Source: Alphaproteobacteria bacterium
GTDB lineage: Bacteria > Pseudomonadota > Alphaproteobacteria > UBA8366
Direction of reading: 5' to 3'
NCBI GenBank assembly: GCA_028281325.1
Contig: JANQKC010000011.1
Span: 1 to 64,000 of the forward strand
DNA: 64,000 bases
Shown: positions 54,763-63,191 of the stretch, piece after piece
How the letters are laid out: every line of letters begins with the position of its first letter
Numbering within the stretch: position 1 is the first letter of the stretch
Notes under the pieces: generated by a model
Told to the model about the DNA's origin: nothing
Databases searched by the model: none
What the model saw: the letters and a program-made list of their open reading frames with translations, nothing else
Made by a program: the position numbers and the translations under genes

Positions 54763-55581
54763 TCAGGCTGCCTGCTCGAAATAGCGTGTCGGCGTGGTGC
54801 CGAGATTGCGCCGGAACATGGCGATGAAGGCGCTGGGGCTGTCGTAGCCGAGATCGAGCGCCACGGTCGTCACCGGCTGGCCCGCGGCCAACAGCTCCAA
54901 CCCGCGCAGCAGGCGAAGCTGTTGCCGCCAGGCGCCGAAGGACATGCCGGTTTCCCGCAGAAACAACCGCGCCAGCGTGCGCGCGCTCGCCCCCACGTCC
55001 GCGGCCCAGTCGGTCAGACTGCGCCCGTCCGAGGGGTCGGCCAGCAATGCCCGCGCGACCCGTTTCACCCGGGCGTCGTCGGGCATCGGCAGCGCCAAGG
55101 GCGCGACCGGGAGCACGCGAATCTGATCGAGGATAACGGACATCAAGCGTTCTTCGGGGCTGTCGGGCCGGTAGGTCCGGGGAAGGTCGACCGCAGCGAG
55201 GATCAACTCGCGCAGCAGGGGTGTAACATGCAGCACGCGGACCTGGGTCGGCAACCCCTGGGACTCGGGCGCTCCCGCCGCATCGCCCTCCTCCACATAC
55301 ACCGTCCGCATCGCGACCGAGCCGCGCGCGTCGATCCGGTGTTCGACCCCGGCCGGCAGCCACACCGCCCTTTGCGGCGGCACCACGAAGGCCCCGTCGT
55401 CGGTCTTCACGGTCATCACGCCCTCACTGGCATAGACGAGTTGCGCGCGCCGGTGATGGTGCGGCGGGATCGTCTCGCCATCGTTGAGGTCGCGGCGGAA
55501 GGCGACGACACGCTGGGGCAGCGCCTCGATGATTTCGAGATCCGGGTGCAGCGGGACCATGCGATGTCGTTTTTGCAACAT
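54763..55581 (-). CDS. AraC family transcriptional regulator
   Basis: A 272-aa regulator. The N-terminal cupin-like sensing domain has PHHHRRAQLVYASEGV, and the C-terminal double helix-turn-helix has LTDWAADVGASARTLARLF and VTTVALDLGYDSPSAFIAMFRRNLG. It is divergent from the MFS gene at 55666 and likely controls it. ATG 55581 has no clear ribosome site. A second ATG at 55563 would shorten it by six residues. Confidence 0.9.
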   Translation of the reverse strand: MLQKRHRMVPLHPDLEIIEALPQRVVAFRRDLNDGETIPPHHHRRAQLVYASEGVMTVKTDDGAFVVPPQRAVWLPAGVEHRIDARGSVAMRTVYVEEGDAAGAPESQGLPTQVRVLHVTPLLRELILAAVDLPRTYRPDSPEERLMSVILDQIRVLPVAPLALPMPDDARVKRVARALLADPSDGRSLTDWAADVGASARTLARLFLRETGMSFGAWRQQLRLLRGLELLAAGQPVTTVALDLGYDSPSAFIAMFRRNLGTTPTRYFEQAA

Positions 55582-55665
55582 TACTTGGCAATATATCGCG
55601 AGATTGACGCAGTCGACAGGGGCAGAATAGGAAATAGCTCAAAATGCCGGGAGTTGGACTGCGCC

Positions 55666-56886
55666 ATGGACCGCGATCGCCTGAATTTTCTGTTCCTCAA
55701 TATCGGACATTTCCTGGATCACCTGTTCATCCTGATCTTCGCGACCGTCGCGGCGCTGCGGCTGGCAAACGAGTGGGGCATGAGCTACGCGGAGTTGATT
55801 CCCTATGCCACGCCGGGCTTCGTCGCCTTCGGCCTCTGCGCCATTCCGGCCGGCTGGCTCGCCGACAAGTGGAGCCGTGAGGGCATGATGACGATCTTCT
55901 TCATCGGCATCGGCGCCTGTTCCGTCCTGACGGGTTTCGCCCAGACGCCGCTGCAGATCGGCGCCGGTCTGTTCGCGATCGGCGTGTTCGCGGCGATCTA
56001 CCATCCGGTGGGCCTCGCCATGGTGGTGCACGGGCGCGAGAAGACCGGCGTGCCGCTGGCGATCAATGGCGTCTTCGGCAACATGGGCGTCGCCTCGGCG
56101 GCGCTGCTCACGGGCTACATGATCGACGCCTTCGACTGGCGCGCCGCCTTCATGCTGCCGGGCGTGCTGTCCATGGCGATCGGCATCGCCTACGCCGCCT
56201 TCGTGTTCAGCGGCCGCGATATCCGGGCCGCCGAGGCGGCGAGCGGCGTCGCGGCCAAGAAAGCGGCGGTCGGCACGTTGACATTGGACAAGGCCACCCT
56301 GAAGCGCGTTTTCGCGATCATCTTCTTCTCGACCGCGATCGGCGGCCTGATCTTCCAGAGCACGACCTTCGCGCTGCCGAAGGTGTTCGCCGAACGGCTC
56401 ACCGATCTCGCGGGCAGCGCCACCGCCATCGGCTCCTACGCCTTCTTCGTCTTCGCCGCCGCCGCCTTCGCGCAACTGGTGGTGGGTTTCATGGTCGACC
56501 GCTATTCTGTCCGCACCGTGTTCGCCGTGGTGGCCGGGCTGCAGGCGGTGTTCTTCGCCATCATGGTGCAGCTTACCGGCGTCTTGGCGCTGCTGGTGTC
56601 GCTCGGCTTCATGCTGGTGGTGTTCGGGCAGATCCCGATCAACGACGTGCTGGTCGGCCGCATGACACGCAGCGAATGGCGCAGCCGGGTGTACGCCCTG
56701 CGTTACATCGTGTCCTTCTCGGTCGCCGCCACCGCAGTGCCGATGATCGCGGGCATCCATGCCGGCTGGGGCTTCAGCGCATTGTTCATCGTCATGGCGA
56801 TCGCCGCGTCGCTGATCTTCGTCTCCGTGCTGATGCTGCCGAACACGCGTGCGGTGACGGGCGCCGCGGCCGCGCCCGCCGAGTAG
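55666..56886 (+). CDS. MFS transporter
   Basis: A 406-aa major facilitator, about 12 helices. It begins MDRDRLNFLFLNIGHFLDHLFIL and carries PAGWLADKWSREGMM after helix 2. Helix 1 resembles transporters of the FSR-type clade, like its neighbour at 53276. It is divergent from the AraC gene, 84 bases apart, which suggests induced export of a small molecule. The substrate is unknown. Confidence 0.87.
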   Translation: MDRDRLNFLFLNIGHFLDHLFILIFATVAALRLANEWGMSYAELIPYATPGFVAFGLCAIPAGWLADKWSREGMMTIFFIGIGACSVLTGFAQTPLQIGAGLFAIGVFAAIYHPVGLAMVVHGREKTGVPLAINGVFGNMGVASAALLTGYMIDAFDWRAAFMLPGVLSMAIGIAYAAFVFSGRDIRAAEAASGVAAKKAAVGTLTLDKATLKRVFAIIFFSTAIGGLIFQSTTFALPKVFAERLTDLAGSATAIGSYAFFVFAAAAFAQLVVGFMVDRYSVRTVFAVVAGLQAVFFAIMVQLTGVLALLVSLGFMLVVFGQIPINDVLVGRMTRSEWRSRVYALRYIVSFSVAATAVPMIAGIHAGWGFSALFIVMAIAASLIFVSVLMLPNTRAVTGAAAAPAE

Positions 56887-56894
56887 CGGGCCGA

Positions 56895-57704
56895 CTACGC
56901 CGGGCCGGTCAACCGGTCCAGGCGCAGGCGGTGGCGGGAGTCGGTCAGGCGCCAGACCCCGCCCAACACGGCCGCCAACACGCCAAGGCCCGTGCCGCCG
57001 GCGATCAGAAAACTGATCATCAGTTGATACTTCACCGCATCGACCGGATCGATGCCCGCCAGGATCTGCCCGGTCATCATGCCGGGCAGCGAGACGATCC
57101 CCGCCGCCGCCATCGAATTGACGATGGGGATGAAGGCATTGCGCAGCGTGCTGCGGGTGATCGTGCGGAACGCTTCGGCGCGGGTATGACCCAGGGCCAG
57201 CCGCGTCTCAATCGCCACCCGCTCGCGCGCCGTGCTGCGCGTCAGCGTGTCGAGCCCCAGGCTGACGCCGGTCATCGCATTGCCGAGCATCATGCCGAGC
57301 ATCGGAATCGCATAGCGTGGGTCGAACCACGGGTCGGGCCGGACCTGCGTGGTCAGCGCGAAGATGGTGACGAGGAAGGACGCCATCAGCATGCTGGTGG
57401 TGCCGAGCCCGTAGCCCCACCAGCCGATGAACCGGCGTTCCTGCCGGGCCAGCGCCTCGCGCCCGGCGAACAGCAGCATCACGATGGCGGCGACCAGAGT
57501 CCACACCGGCGACGCCGAGACGAACAGCCAGCGCAGGATGAAGCCGATCAACGTCAACTGCACCGCCATGCGCAGTCCGGCGAACAGCAGGCGGTATTCC
57601 AGCCCAAGACGGAAGGCGAGCGACAGCGCCGCATTGCTCAACACCAATGTCGCCGCCAGCGCCACATCGCCATAGCCGAGCGCGATGAAGTCCGCCGCCA
57701 TCAC
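56895..57704 (-). CDS. ABC transporter permease, FetB/UPF0014 family
   Basis: A 269-aa inner-membrane protein with about seven hydrophobic segments. Family landmarks include FAGLRMAVQLTLIGFIL, GREALARQE, MLGMMLGNAMTGVSLGLDTL and AAAGIVSLPGMMTGQILAG. With the ATPase gene upstream it makes a FetAB-type exporter, in E. coli linked to iron homeostasis and oxidative stress. Its start overlaps the stop of the ATPase gene by four bases. Confidence 0.9.
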   Translation of the reverse strand: MMAADFIALGYGDVALAATLVLSNAALSLAFRLGLEYRLLFAGLRMAVQLTLIGFILRWLFVSASPVWTLVAAIVMLLFAGREALARQERRFIGWWGYGLGTTSMLMASFLVTIFALTTQVRPDPWFDPRYAIPMLGMMLGNAMTGVSLGLDTLTRSTARERVAIETRLALGHTRAEAFRTITRSTLRNAFIPIVNSMAAAGIVSLPGMMTGQILAGIDPVDAVKYQLMISFLIAGGTGLGVLAAVLGGVWRLTDSRHRLRLDRLTGPA

Positions 57705-58300
57705 GCCACCACCACGGCGGCCACGCGGCCGGCGTCGATGTGCAGCCGCGCCTGCGCCAGCCGGTCGGCCTGTGCCGCGTCATGCGTGACCATAAGGATC
57801 CCGACACCGGCCGCCAACTGCGCCCGCAATTCGGTCTCGACCGCGGCCGTCGCCTCCGAATCCAGCCCCGAGGTCGGTTCGTCGAGGAGCAATACGCGCG
57901 GCGATTGCACCAACGCGCGCGCGAGCGCGAGGCGTTGGCGTTCCCCGGTCGACAGCCGGGTGATGGGCCAGTCGCCGCAACTCGCCGGCAGCAGGAAGCG
58001 CTCGACCAACGGCGACGCCTCCCGCCAGTCGCGAAAATGCGGCTTGACCGTCTCCTCCCACCAACCGGCCTCCGCCGGCACGTAAGTGACCTTGGCGCGC
58101 CAGTCGGGCGCCGGCATCGCGTCACGGGACACGCCGTCCAGCCGGACCTCGCCGCCGGCCGGGTCCAGGTCGGCGATGGCGCGCAACAGCAACGTCTTGC
58201 CGGCGCCGGACGGGCCGGTCACCGCGACACACTGCCCGTCTTCAAGATCGACATCGGCCGGACCCAGCGTCAGGCGCGCCAGGCCGCGGACCGTCAACAC
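57701..58300 (-). CDS. ABC transporter ATP-binding protein (FetA-like)
   Basis: A 199-aa single ATPase domain. Walker A is GPSGAGKT, the signature LSTGERQRLALARA and Walker B VLLLDEPTSGLD, followed by a THD His switch. Small size is typical of FetA/YbbL. It precedes the permease, overlapping by four bases. A metal or organic export function is inferred from the family. Confidence 0.9.
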   Translation of the reverse strand: MLTVRGLARLTLGPADVDLEDGQCVAVTGPSGAGKTLLLRAIADLDPAGGEVRLDGVSRDAMPAPDWRAKVTYVPAEAGWWEETVKPHFRDWREASPLVERFLLPASCGDWPITRLSTGERQRLALARALVQSPRVLLLDEPTSGLDSEATAAVETELRAQLAAGVGILMVTHDAAQADRLAQARLHIDAGRVAAVVVA

Positions 58301-58316
58301 GGCGACGGTCGGGTCG

Positions 58317-58823
58317 TCACGCCGCCTCCGGCACGTCGCGCACGAAGTAAATCATGTCGAGCGGCGGCGGCGCGACCGGGGTCTGGCTGAGCATATCGTG
58401 CACTTGGCCCCGGTGATGCGTCTGATGATTGAAGTAATGCTGCAAGATGACGCCGTGCCGCGTCTCCTGCGGCTGCCCCGATGCATTGGCGTATGTCTTC
58501 ATCTCATCCAACGTCGCTTCGGTTTGCGCGTCGATATAGTCGATGATCACCCGATCCTGCGCCTCGCGCGCCTCGCGGAGATCATTGAACGCCGTATACA
58601 GTTCGGTGTCTAGCGGGTCGGCGATCAACTCGCCCACGCCGATCCGCGACAGCCAGATGCGATCGACCAGCAGCAGATGGTTCAGCGTGCGGTGGACCGA
58701 TCCGAAAAAGGCCGGCCGCGGCGCATGGTATTCGGCCTCCTTCAGTTGCGCGCACGCGTCGTAGAGGCGCTTGTTGGTCCATTCGTTGTAGCGCGCAAAG
58801 CGCTGAAAATACGGCAACAGCAT
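58317..58823 (-). CDS. DinB family protein
   Basis: A 168-aa four-helix metal-binding fold. Three candidate His ligands are in LNHLLLVDRIWL (His48 region) and HYFNHQTHHRGQVHDML. DinB proteins act as metal-dependent thiol-related enzymes such as mycothiol or bacillithiol S-transferases. This one has no known thiol partner here. It is followed by the FetA-like gene 16 bases downstream. The divergent LysR gene is 168 bases away. Confidence 0.83.
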   Translation of the reverse strand: MLLPYFQRFARYNEWTNKRLYDACAQLKEAEYHAPRPAFFGSVHRTLNHLLLVDRIWLSRIGVGELIADPLDTELYTAFNDLREAREAQDRVIIDYIDAQTEATLDEMKTYANASGQPQETRHGVILQHYFNHQTHHRGQVHDMLSQTPVAPPPLDMIYFVRDVPEAA

Positions 58824-58959
58824 ATCCCGTCCTCCTCTGATGGAGATGAAATGTTACCGCGCCCCGCCGGTGAGTTAAATTGACCATGCCTCATCAATTG
58901 CTGAATAATTTTCACATCATTATTCTCACATTACCTAAAAATTGGGGAAATCGAGAAAC

Positions 58960-58979
58960 TTGATTGAATTATATTTGTG
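58960..58979. promoter_or_regulatory. AT-rich element shared with the ptxD promoter
   Basis: TTGATTGAATTATATTTGT here matches TTGATTGAATTTATATTTGT at 60675-60694 apart from one extra T. It lies 13-32 bases upstream of the LysR ATG. It may be a common operator. Confidence 0.4.
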
Positions 58980-58991
58980 GTTTTCGGAACG

Positions 58992-59885
58992 ATGAGCGAT
59001 ACGCTGCCGCTAACCGCATTGCGCGCCTTCGAGACCGCCGCCCGGACCGGCAGCGTGCGCCGCGCCGCCGAGGCCCTGCACGTCACGCCGTCGGCGGTCA
59101 GCCACCAGCTCCGCGCTCTCGAGGAGTCGCTGGGCGTGGCGCTGTTCCGCCGCGTCAACCGCCGGCTAATTCTGACAGAGGCAGGACAGGTGCTGCTGCC
59201 GGGCCTGACCGACGGATTCGACCGGCTGACCGACGCGCTTACCGCCCTTTCCGCCTTCCAGCGCCGCGGCGTTCTGACCGTCAGCATGCTGTCCACCTTT
59301 GCGGTGCGCTGGTTCATCCCGCGGCTGAGCCGGTTCCAGAAACTGCATACGGATATCGAGGTGCGCGTCTCGACGACCCTGCGGACGGTCGATTTCGTGC
59401 GCGAAGGGATCGACGCGGCGATCCGGCACGGTCATGGCGATTGGCCCGGCCTGCGCAGCGACCGGCTGATCGACGACGATATCGTACCGGTCTGCGCGCC
59501 CGGCCTCGTGGACGGCGATCCACCGCTCGACACGCCCCGGGACCTGGCGCGGCATACGCTGCTGACATCGGACGCCCGACCCGACGATTGGGAAATCTGG
59601 CTCAACGGCATCGGCCTTGGCGACCTGCGCCCGGCGCGCCGGATATCCTTCGACGCCACCCATTTCGCCTTGGACGCGGCGCTCGGCGGCGCGGGCGTCG
59701 CCATCGCCGCGCGAGAGTTGGTGGCGGACGACCTGCGGCTCGGCCGATTGATCACGCCGTTCGCGCAGGAACACCGGCATACGTCAGGCTATTACCTCGT
59801 CTGCCCGACCGACCGCGCGGACGACCCGACCATGGCGACGCTCCGGCGCTGGCTACTGGACGAAGCCACCCGCCCGGCCTCCTAG
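58992..59885 (+). CDS. LysR family transcriptional regulator (GcvA-like)
   Basis: A 297-aa LysR regulator. The winged helix DNA-binding region has LTALRAFETAARTGSVRRAA and HVTPSAVSHQLRALEESLG, and the effector domain begins near RGVLTVSMLSTFAVRW. The ATG at 58992 has GGAA two bases upstream. A GTG 15 bases earlier is possible. It converges with the MBL gene (stops overlap by four bases). The AT-rich element upstream also occurs at ptxD. Confidence 0.9.
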   Translation: MSDTLPLTALRAFETAARTGSVRRAAEALHVTPSAVSHQLRALEESLGVALFRRVNRRLILTEAGQVLLPGLTDGFDRLTDALTALSAFQRRGVLTVSMLSTFAVRWFIPRLSRFQKLHTDIEVRVSTTLRTVDFVREGIDAAIRHGHGDWPGLRSDRLIDDDIVPVCAPGLVDGDPPLDTPRDLARHTLLTSDARPDDWEIWLNGIGLGDLRPARRISFDATHFALDAALGGAGVAIAARELVADDLRLGRLITPFAQEHRHTSGYYLVCPTDRADDPTMATLRRWLLDEATRPAS

Positions 59886-60631
59886 ACCGCGACCTCCAAG
59901 CCGTCCTCGGCGACATCGAACGCCAGGTCGGAGAGGCGTTCCATCATGTCCGGCCCGAGATGGGTCAACATCAACCGCTTGGGGCCGATGTCGTCCAGCC
60001 GGTCCCGAAGCGTCGCATAATCGAGATGACCGCGAACGGCCCGGTCGAAGAACAATGCCTCGGCGATGAACAGATCGGCCGCCTTGCCGCACTCGATCAA
60101 GGCGTCGGTCCATTCCGTATCGCCGGTATAGGCGATCACGCGTCCCTCGCATTCGAACCGCAACGACAGGGACGGCGCGCCCGAGCCATGCCGCGCCAGC
60201 GACGGCGTGGCCCGGACGCCGTTCCGTTCATAAGCCTTCCAGGCGTCGCCGGTCCCGGGCTCGAATTCGACGATCTCCGTCGCGAATTTCCGCTCGACGC
60301 CGGACGAACCGGGAAAGAACACCTCCATCGCCGCCGTCAGCCGGTCCGCCAATCCCGGCGGGCCAACCAGCCGCAACGGCGCGGTGCGGCGGCTATAGAG
60401 CTGGGCGTCCAGGATCATGAACGGCAACCCGCCGAAATGATCGCCGTGCAAATGGGTCAGGAACACCGTGTCGATGCCGTTCGGATCGATACCGTACTTG
60501 CGCATCGCCACCATTGACGACGCGCCGCAATCGATCAGGAAGCGGCGTTGCGATGCGGTGACGAGGAAACAGGTGTTGAACCGGCCGCCGGTGCCGAAAG
60601 CGTCGCCGCACCCGAGGAATTGCACCTTCAT
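59882..60631 (-). CDS. MBL-fold metal-dependent hydrolase (ribonuclease Z-like)
   Basis: A 249-aa metallo-beta-lactamase-fold hydrolase. The zinc motif is FLTHLHGDHFGG; later ligands are in SLARHGSG, YTGDTEW and LMLTHLG. GCGDAFGTGGRFNTCFLV and the overall order match the ribonuclease Z/phosphodiesterase-like branch, though the tRNase Z exosite arm is missing. GGGAG seven bases upstream selects ATG 60631. It is divergent from ptxD, 78 bases away. The substrate is unknown. Confidence 0.87.
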   Translation of the reverse strand: MKVQFLGCGDAFGTGGRFNTCFLVTASQRRFLIDCGASSMVAMRKYGIDPNGIDTVFLTHLHGDHFGGLPFMILDAQLYSRRTAPLRLVGPPGLADRLTAAMEVFFPGSSGVERKFATEIVEFEPGTGDAWKAYERNGVRATPSLARHGSGAPSLSLRFECEGRVIAYTGDTEWTDALIECGKAADLFIAEALFFDRAVRGHLDYATLRDRLDDIGPKRLMLTHLGPDMMERLSDLAFDVAEDGLEVAV

Positions 60632-60674
60632 GCGATGGCTCCCAAGACGAGTCATTAAATTACAGAAATTTATT

Positions 60675-60712
60675 TTGATTGAATTTATATTTGTTTTTAT
60701 AATTCCTCAATG
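60675..60712 (+). promoter_or_regulatory. sigma70-type promoter of ptxD, probably leaderless
   Basis: A -35 TTGATT (60675-60680) and a perfect -10 TATAAT (60698-60703) are spaced 17 bases. The expected start point (about 60710) coincides with the A of the ptxD ATG, and there is no Shine-Dalgarno. The TTGATTGAATTTATATTTGT element covers the -35 and spacer. Confidence 0.6.
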
Positions 60713-61705
60713 ACAAAAATAGTCGTCACGAATAAAGCCTATCCCGAGACGCTGGAGCTGCTGCGGCCGTATGGCGATGTCGTCGCCAACGACACCGCCG
60801 AACCGTGGAGCCGCGATCATCTGCAAGCGCAGGCACAGGACGCGGCCGCGCTGATGACCTTCATGCCCGACACGGTCGACGACGCGTTTCTCGCGCAGTG
60901 CCCCGACCTGCGCGTCGTCGCCTGCGCCCTCAAAGGGTTCGACAATTTCGATCCCTATGCCTGTGCCCGGCGCGGCGTCTGGATGACGATCGTCCCGGAT
61001 TTGCTGACCATTCCCACCGCCGAACTGGCCGTCGGGCTGACGATCGCGGTCGCGCGCAACCTCCTGCCGGGCGATCGGCATCTGCGCAGCGGCGACTTCG
61101 CCGGATGGCGGCCGACCCTGTATGGCGGCGGGCTGGAAGGATCGACAATCGGTATCCTCGGCCTGGGTGCGGTCGGCCGCGCCATCGCCCGGCGGCTGAA
61201 CGGGTTCGACGCGACGCTGCTCTATTACGACCGGGATCGCGCCGACCCCGATACCGAAGCGCGCCTGACGGTAACCCCTGCGTCCTGTGACGACCTTGCG
61301 GCCCGATCCGACTATGTCATCGCCGCGTTGCCGCTGAACGACGCGACGCTGCATCTGGTCGACGGCCGGTTCCTGGCGGCGATGCAACCGGGCGGTTACC
61401 TGGTGAATATCTCGCGGGGATCGGTCGTGGACGAAGCCGCCGTCGCCGCGGCGCTGGCGGCGGGCCATCTTGCCGGTTACGCGGCCGATGTCTTCGAGAT
61501 GGAGGATTGGGCCCGGCCCGACCGGCCGCGGTCGGTCCACCCGGACCTGCTGGCGCAGGCCGACCGGACGGTCCTGACGCCGCATCTCGGCTCCGCCGTG
61601 CATCGCAACCGGCGGGCGATCGAGCGGTCGGCCGCCGAAAGCATCATCCAGGCGCTGCGCGGCGAACGGCCCAACGGCGCCGTCAACGAGCCCGCCGCAT
61701 GCTGA
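60710..61705 (+). CDS. ptxD: phosphite (phosphonate) dehydrogenase
   Basis: A 331-aa NAD-dependent D-2-hydroxyacid dehydrogenase-fold protein that closely follows Pseudomonas stutzeri PtxD in recalled segments: CALKGFDNFD, VPDLLTIPTAELAVGL, ADVFEMEDWARPDRPR, a GSAV segment and a terminal PAAC. Lys75, Arg236, Glu265 and His292 correspond to the known catalytic residues. It oxidises phosphite to phosphate with NAD(P)+. The Rossmann motif is GLGAVG (151-156), and after strand 2 comes YYDRDR, where the known enzyme has His-Glu-Ala. The stop overlaps the following LysR start by seven bases. No phosphite transporter genes (ptxABC) are in the window. Confidence 0.93.
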   Translation: MTKIVVTNKAYPETLELLRPYGDVVANDTAEPWSRDHLQAQAQDAAALMTFMPDTVDDAFLAQCPDLRVVACALKGFDNFDPYACARRGVWMTIVPDLLTIPTAELAVGLTIAVARNLLPGDRHLRSGDFAGWRPTLYGGGLEGSTIGILGLGAVGRAIARRLNGFDATLLYYDRDRADPDTEARLTVTPASCDDLAARSDYVIAALPLNDATLHLVDGRFLAAMQPGGYLVNISRGSVVDEAAVAAALAAGHLAGYAADVFEMEDWARPDRPRSVHPDLLAQADRTVLTPHLGSAVHRNRRAIERSAAESIIQALRGERPNGAVNEPAAC

Positions 61706-62565
61706 ACCTGACGCACCTGCGGAGCTTCCTGGCGGTGGTCGACACCGGCAGCTTTCTCGAAGCGGGGCGGGCCCTCGGCTTTTCTCAACCTGCCGTAACC
61801 CAGCATGTCCGCAAACTGGAGGACACGGTGAACGCGCGACTGATCGTCCGCCGCCACGAACGATGCGTGCCCAGCGACGCAGGCGCAGCGTTGGCGCCCA
61901 GGGCGCGCCGGTTGCTGGACATGGCCGCCCGGACCGAGTCGATGTTCGACCGCGCGCCCTTGCGCATCGCCGCCAGCGGCAACATCGGTACGTATCTTCT
62001 TCCGCCGTATATAAGACGTTTCCGCGATGACCATGACATCGCCATCGACGTCACGGTGACGCCCAACCCGTCGATCGCCGAAGGTTTGTCGGACGGACTG
62101 TTCGATCTGGCGTTGATGGAATGGTGGGACGACCGGCCCGGCTTTCGCGCGGTCCCGTGGCGCCGCGAACCCCTGGTCGCGATCACGCGCCCGGACCACC
62201 CGTGGTCCGACAACGACGCCATCACCGTCGACGCCTTGCTCGCCGAACCGATGATCGGCGGTGAAGCGGGCACCGGCACCGGCCGCATTCTCGCCGCCCT
62301 CGCGGAGAAACGCGGCGACATCCAGACACCGGCCCTACAGTTCGGCAGCACCGAAGCGGTCAAGCGCGCGGTCCGGGAAGGTTTGGGCGTTTCGGTGGTC
62401 TTCGCCAGCGCCGTCGTCGACGAGGTCGCCGCCGGCACCCTGCGCGCGCGCCCCGTGACCGGCGCGATATTGGCGAAAGACCTGCTGATGATCCTGCCGG
62501 ATAGCATCCGGCCGGACACCGCCGCCGCCCGCTTCGCCAAGCATCTGCAGCGCGCCGCGGCCTGA
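61699..62565 (+). CDS. LysR family transcriptional regulator in the ptxE position
   Basis: A 288-aa LysR regulator. The DNA-binding region reads LTHLRSFLAVVDTGSFLEAG and GFSQPAVTQHVRKLEDTV, and an effector-binding domain starts near RAPLRIAASGN. It overlaps ptxD by seven bases and so is cotranscribed. In P. stutzeri the ptxABCDE operon ends with ptxE, a LysR-type regulator. The position supports PtxE identity, although the sequence alone would allow other LysR types. Confidence 0.85.
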   Translation: MLNLTHLRSFLAVVDTGSFLEAGRALGFSQPAVTQHVRKLEDTVNARLIVRRHERCVPSDAGAALAPRARRLLDMAARTESMFDRAPLRIAASGNIGTYLLPPYIRRFRDDHDIAIDVTVTPNPSIAEGLSDGLFDLALMEWWDDRPGFRAVPWRREPLVAITRPDHPWSDNDAITVDALLAEPMIGGEAGTGTGRILAALAEKRGDIQTPALQFGSTEAVKRAVREGLGVSVVFASAVVDEVAAGTLRARPVTGAILAKDLLMILPDSIRPDTAAARFAKHLQRAAA

Positions 62566-62653
62566 CGATCACGCCGTCCGCAAATCCGCCGCACCTGCGC
62601 GGAAAAATTCTTGCATCCTCGGCTTGAAATGCGTACCACAGCGGTCCAGTTTA

Positions 62654-62678
62654 ATACCGAACCAAATTAGTCCGATAT
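62654..62678 (+). promoter_or_regulatory. IscR-type operator upstream of the Rrf2 gene
   Basis: A 25-base stretch starting ATACCGAACC and ending AGTCCGATAT matches the known IscR type 1 consensus (recalled) at about 20 of 25 positions. It lies 52 bases upstream of the Rrf2 start and suggests autoregulation of the suf operon. Confidence 0.55.
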
Positions 62679-62729
62679 TAAATCCGCCCGCCGATGGTGG
62701 CTGGGCGCCAATCTGGGGAGACCCTTCCG

Positions 62730-63191
62730 TTGATCAGATTGAGCCGGATGACCGATTACGGGGTGGTCGTCATGTCCCAACTGCACCAGCAGACAGGCAT
62801 GGTGACGGCGCCGGAACTGACGCAAGCGACTGGCCTGCCCGCGCCGACCGTCAGCAAACTCCTGAAGCAGCTCGCCAAGGCCGGGCTGCTCGACTCCCAT
62901 CGCGGGGTCAACGGCGGCTATACGCTGACCCGCGCGCTGGAAGACGTGACCGCGATGGAGATCATCGAAGCGCTCGACGGACCGGTCGCCCTGACCGCCT
63001 GCGTCGAAGGCGCGGAAGACGCCTGCAACGTGGAATCGCTCTGCCCGATGAAGGGCGGATGGGACAAGGTGAACGCCGCCGTCCGCGACGCGCTGTGCGA
63101 GGTCACGCTGGCCGATCTCTGTCCGCCGCAGCAGTACCCGGCACTTGAAACACCGTCAGAGAAAAAGACCGCAACGCGTGGGAGAGTCTAA
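62730..63191 (+). CDS. Rrf2 family Fe-S cluster-responsive regulator of the suf operon
   Basis: A 153-aa winged-helix protein starting IRLSRMTDYGVVVMSQL, with GLPAPTVSKLLKQLAKAGLL as recognition helix. Three cysteines in the wing after the dimerisation helix (CVEGAEDACNVESLC) would bind a [2Fe-2S] cluster. The TTG start at 62730 has GGGGAG nine bases upstream. The sufB ATG follows the stop directly. It represses or activates suf genes by cluster status. Confidence 0.9.
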   Translation: MIRLSRMTDYGVVVMSQLHQQTGMVTAPELTQATGLPAPTVSKLLKQLAKAGLLDSHRGVNGGYTLTRALEDVTAMEIIEALDGPVALTACVEGAEDACNVESLCPMKGGWDKVNAAVRDALCEVTLADLCPPQQYPALETPSEKKTATRGRV

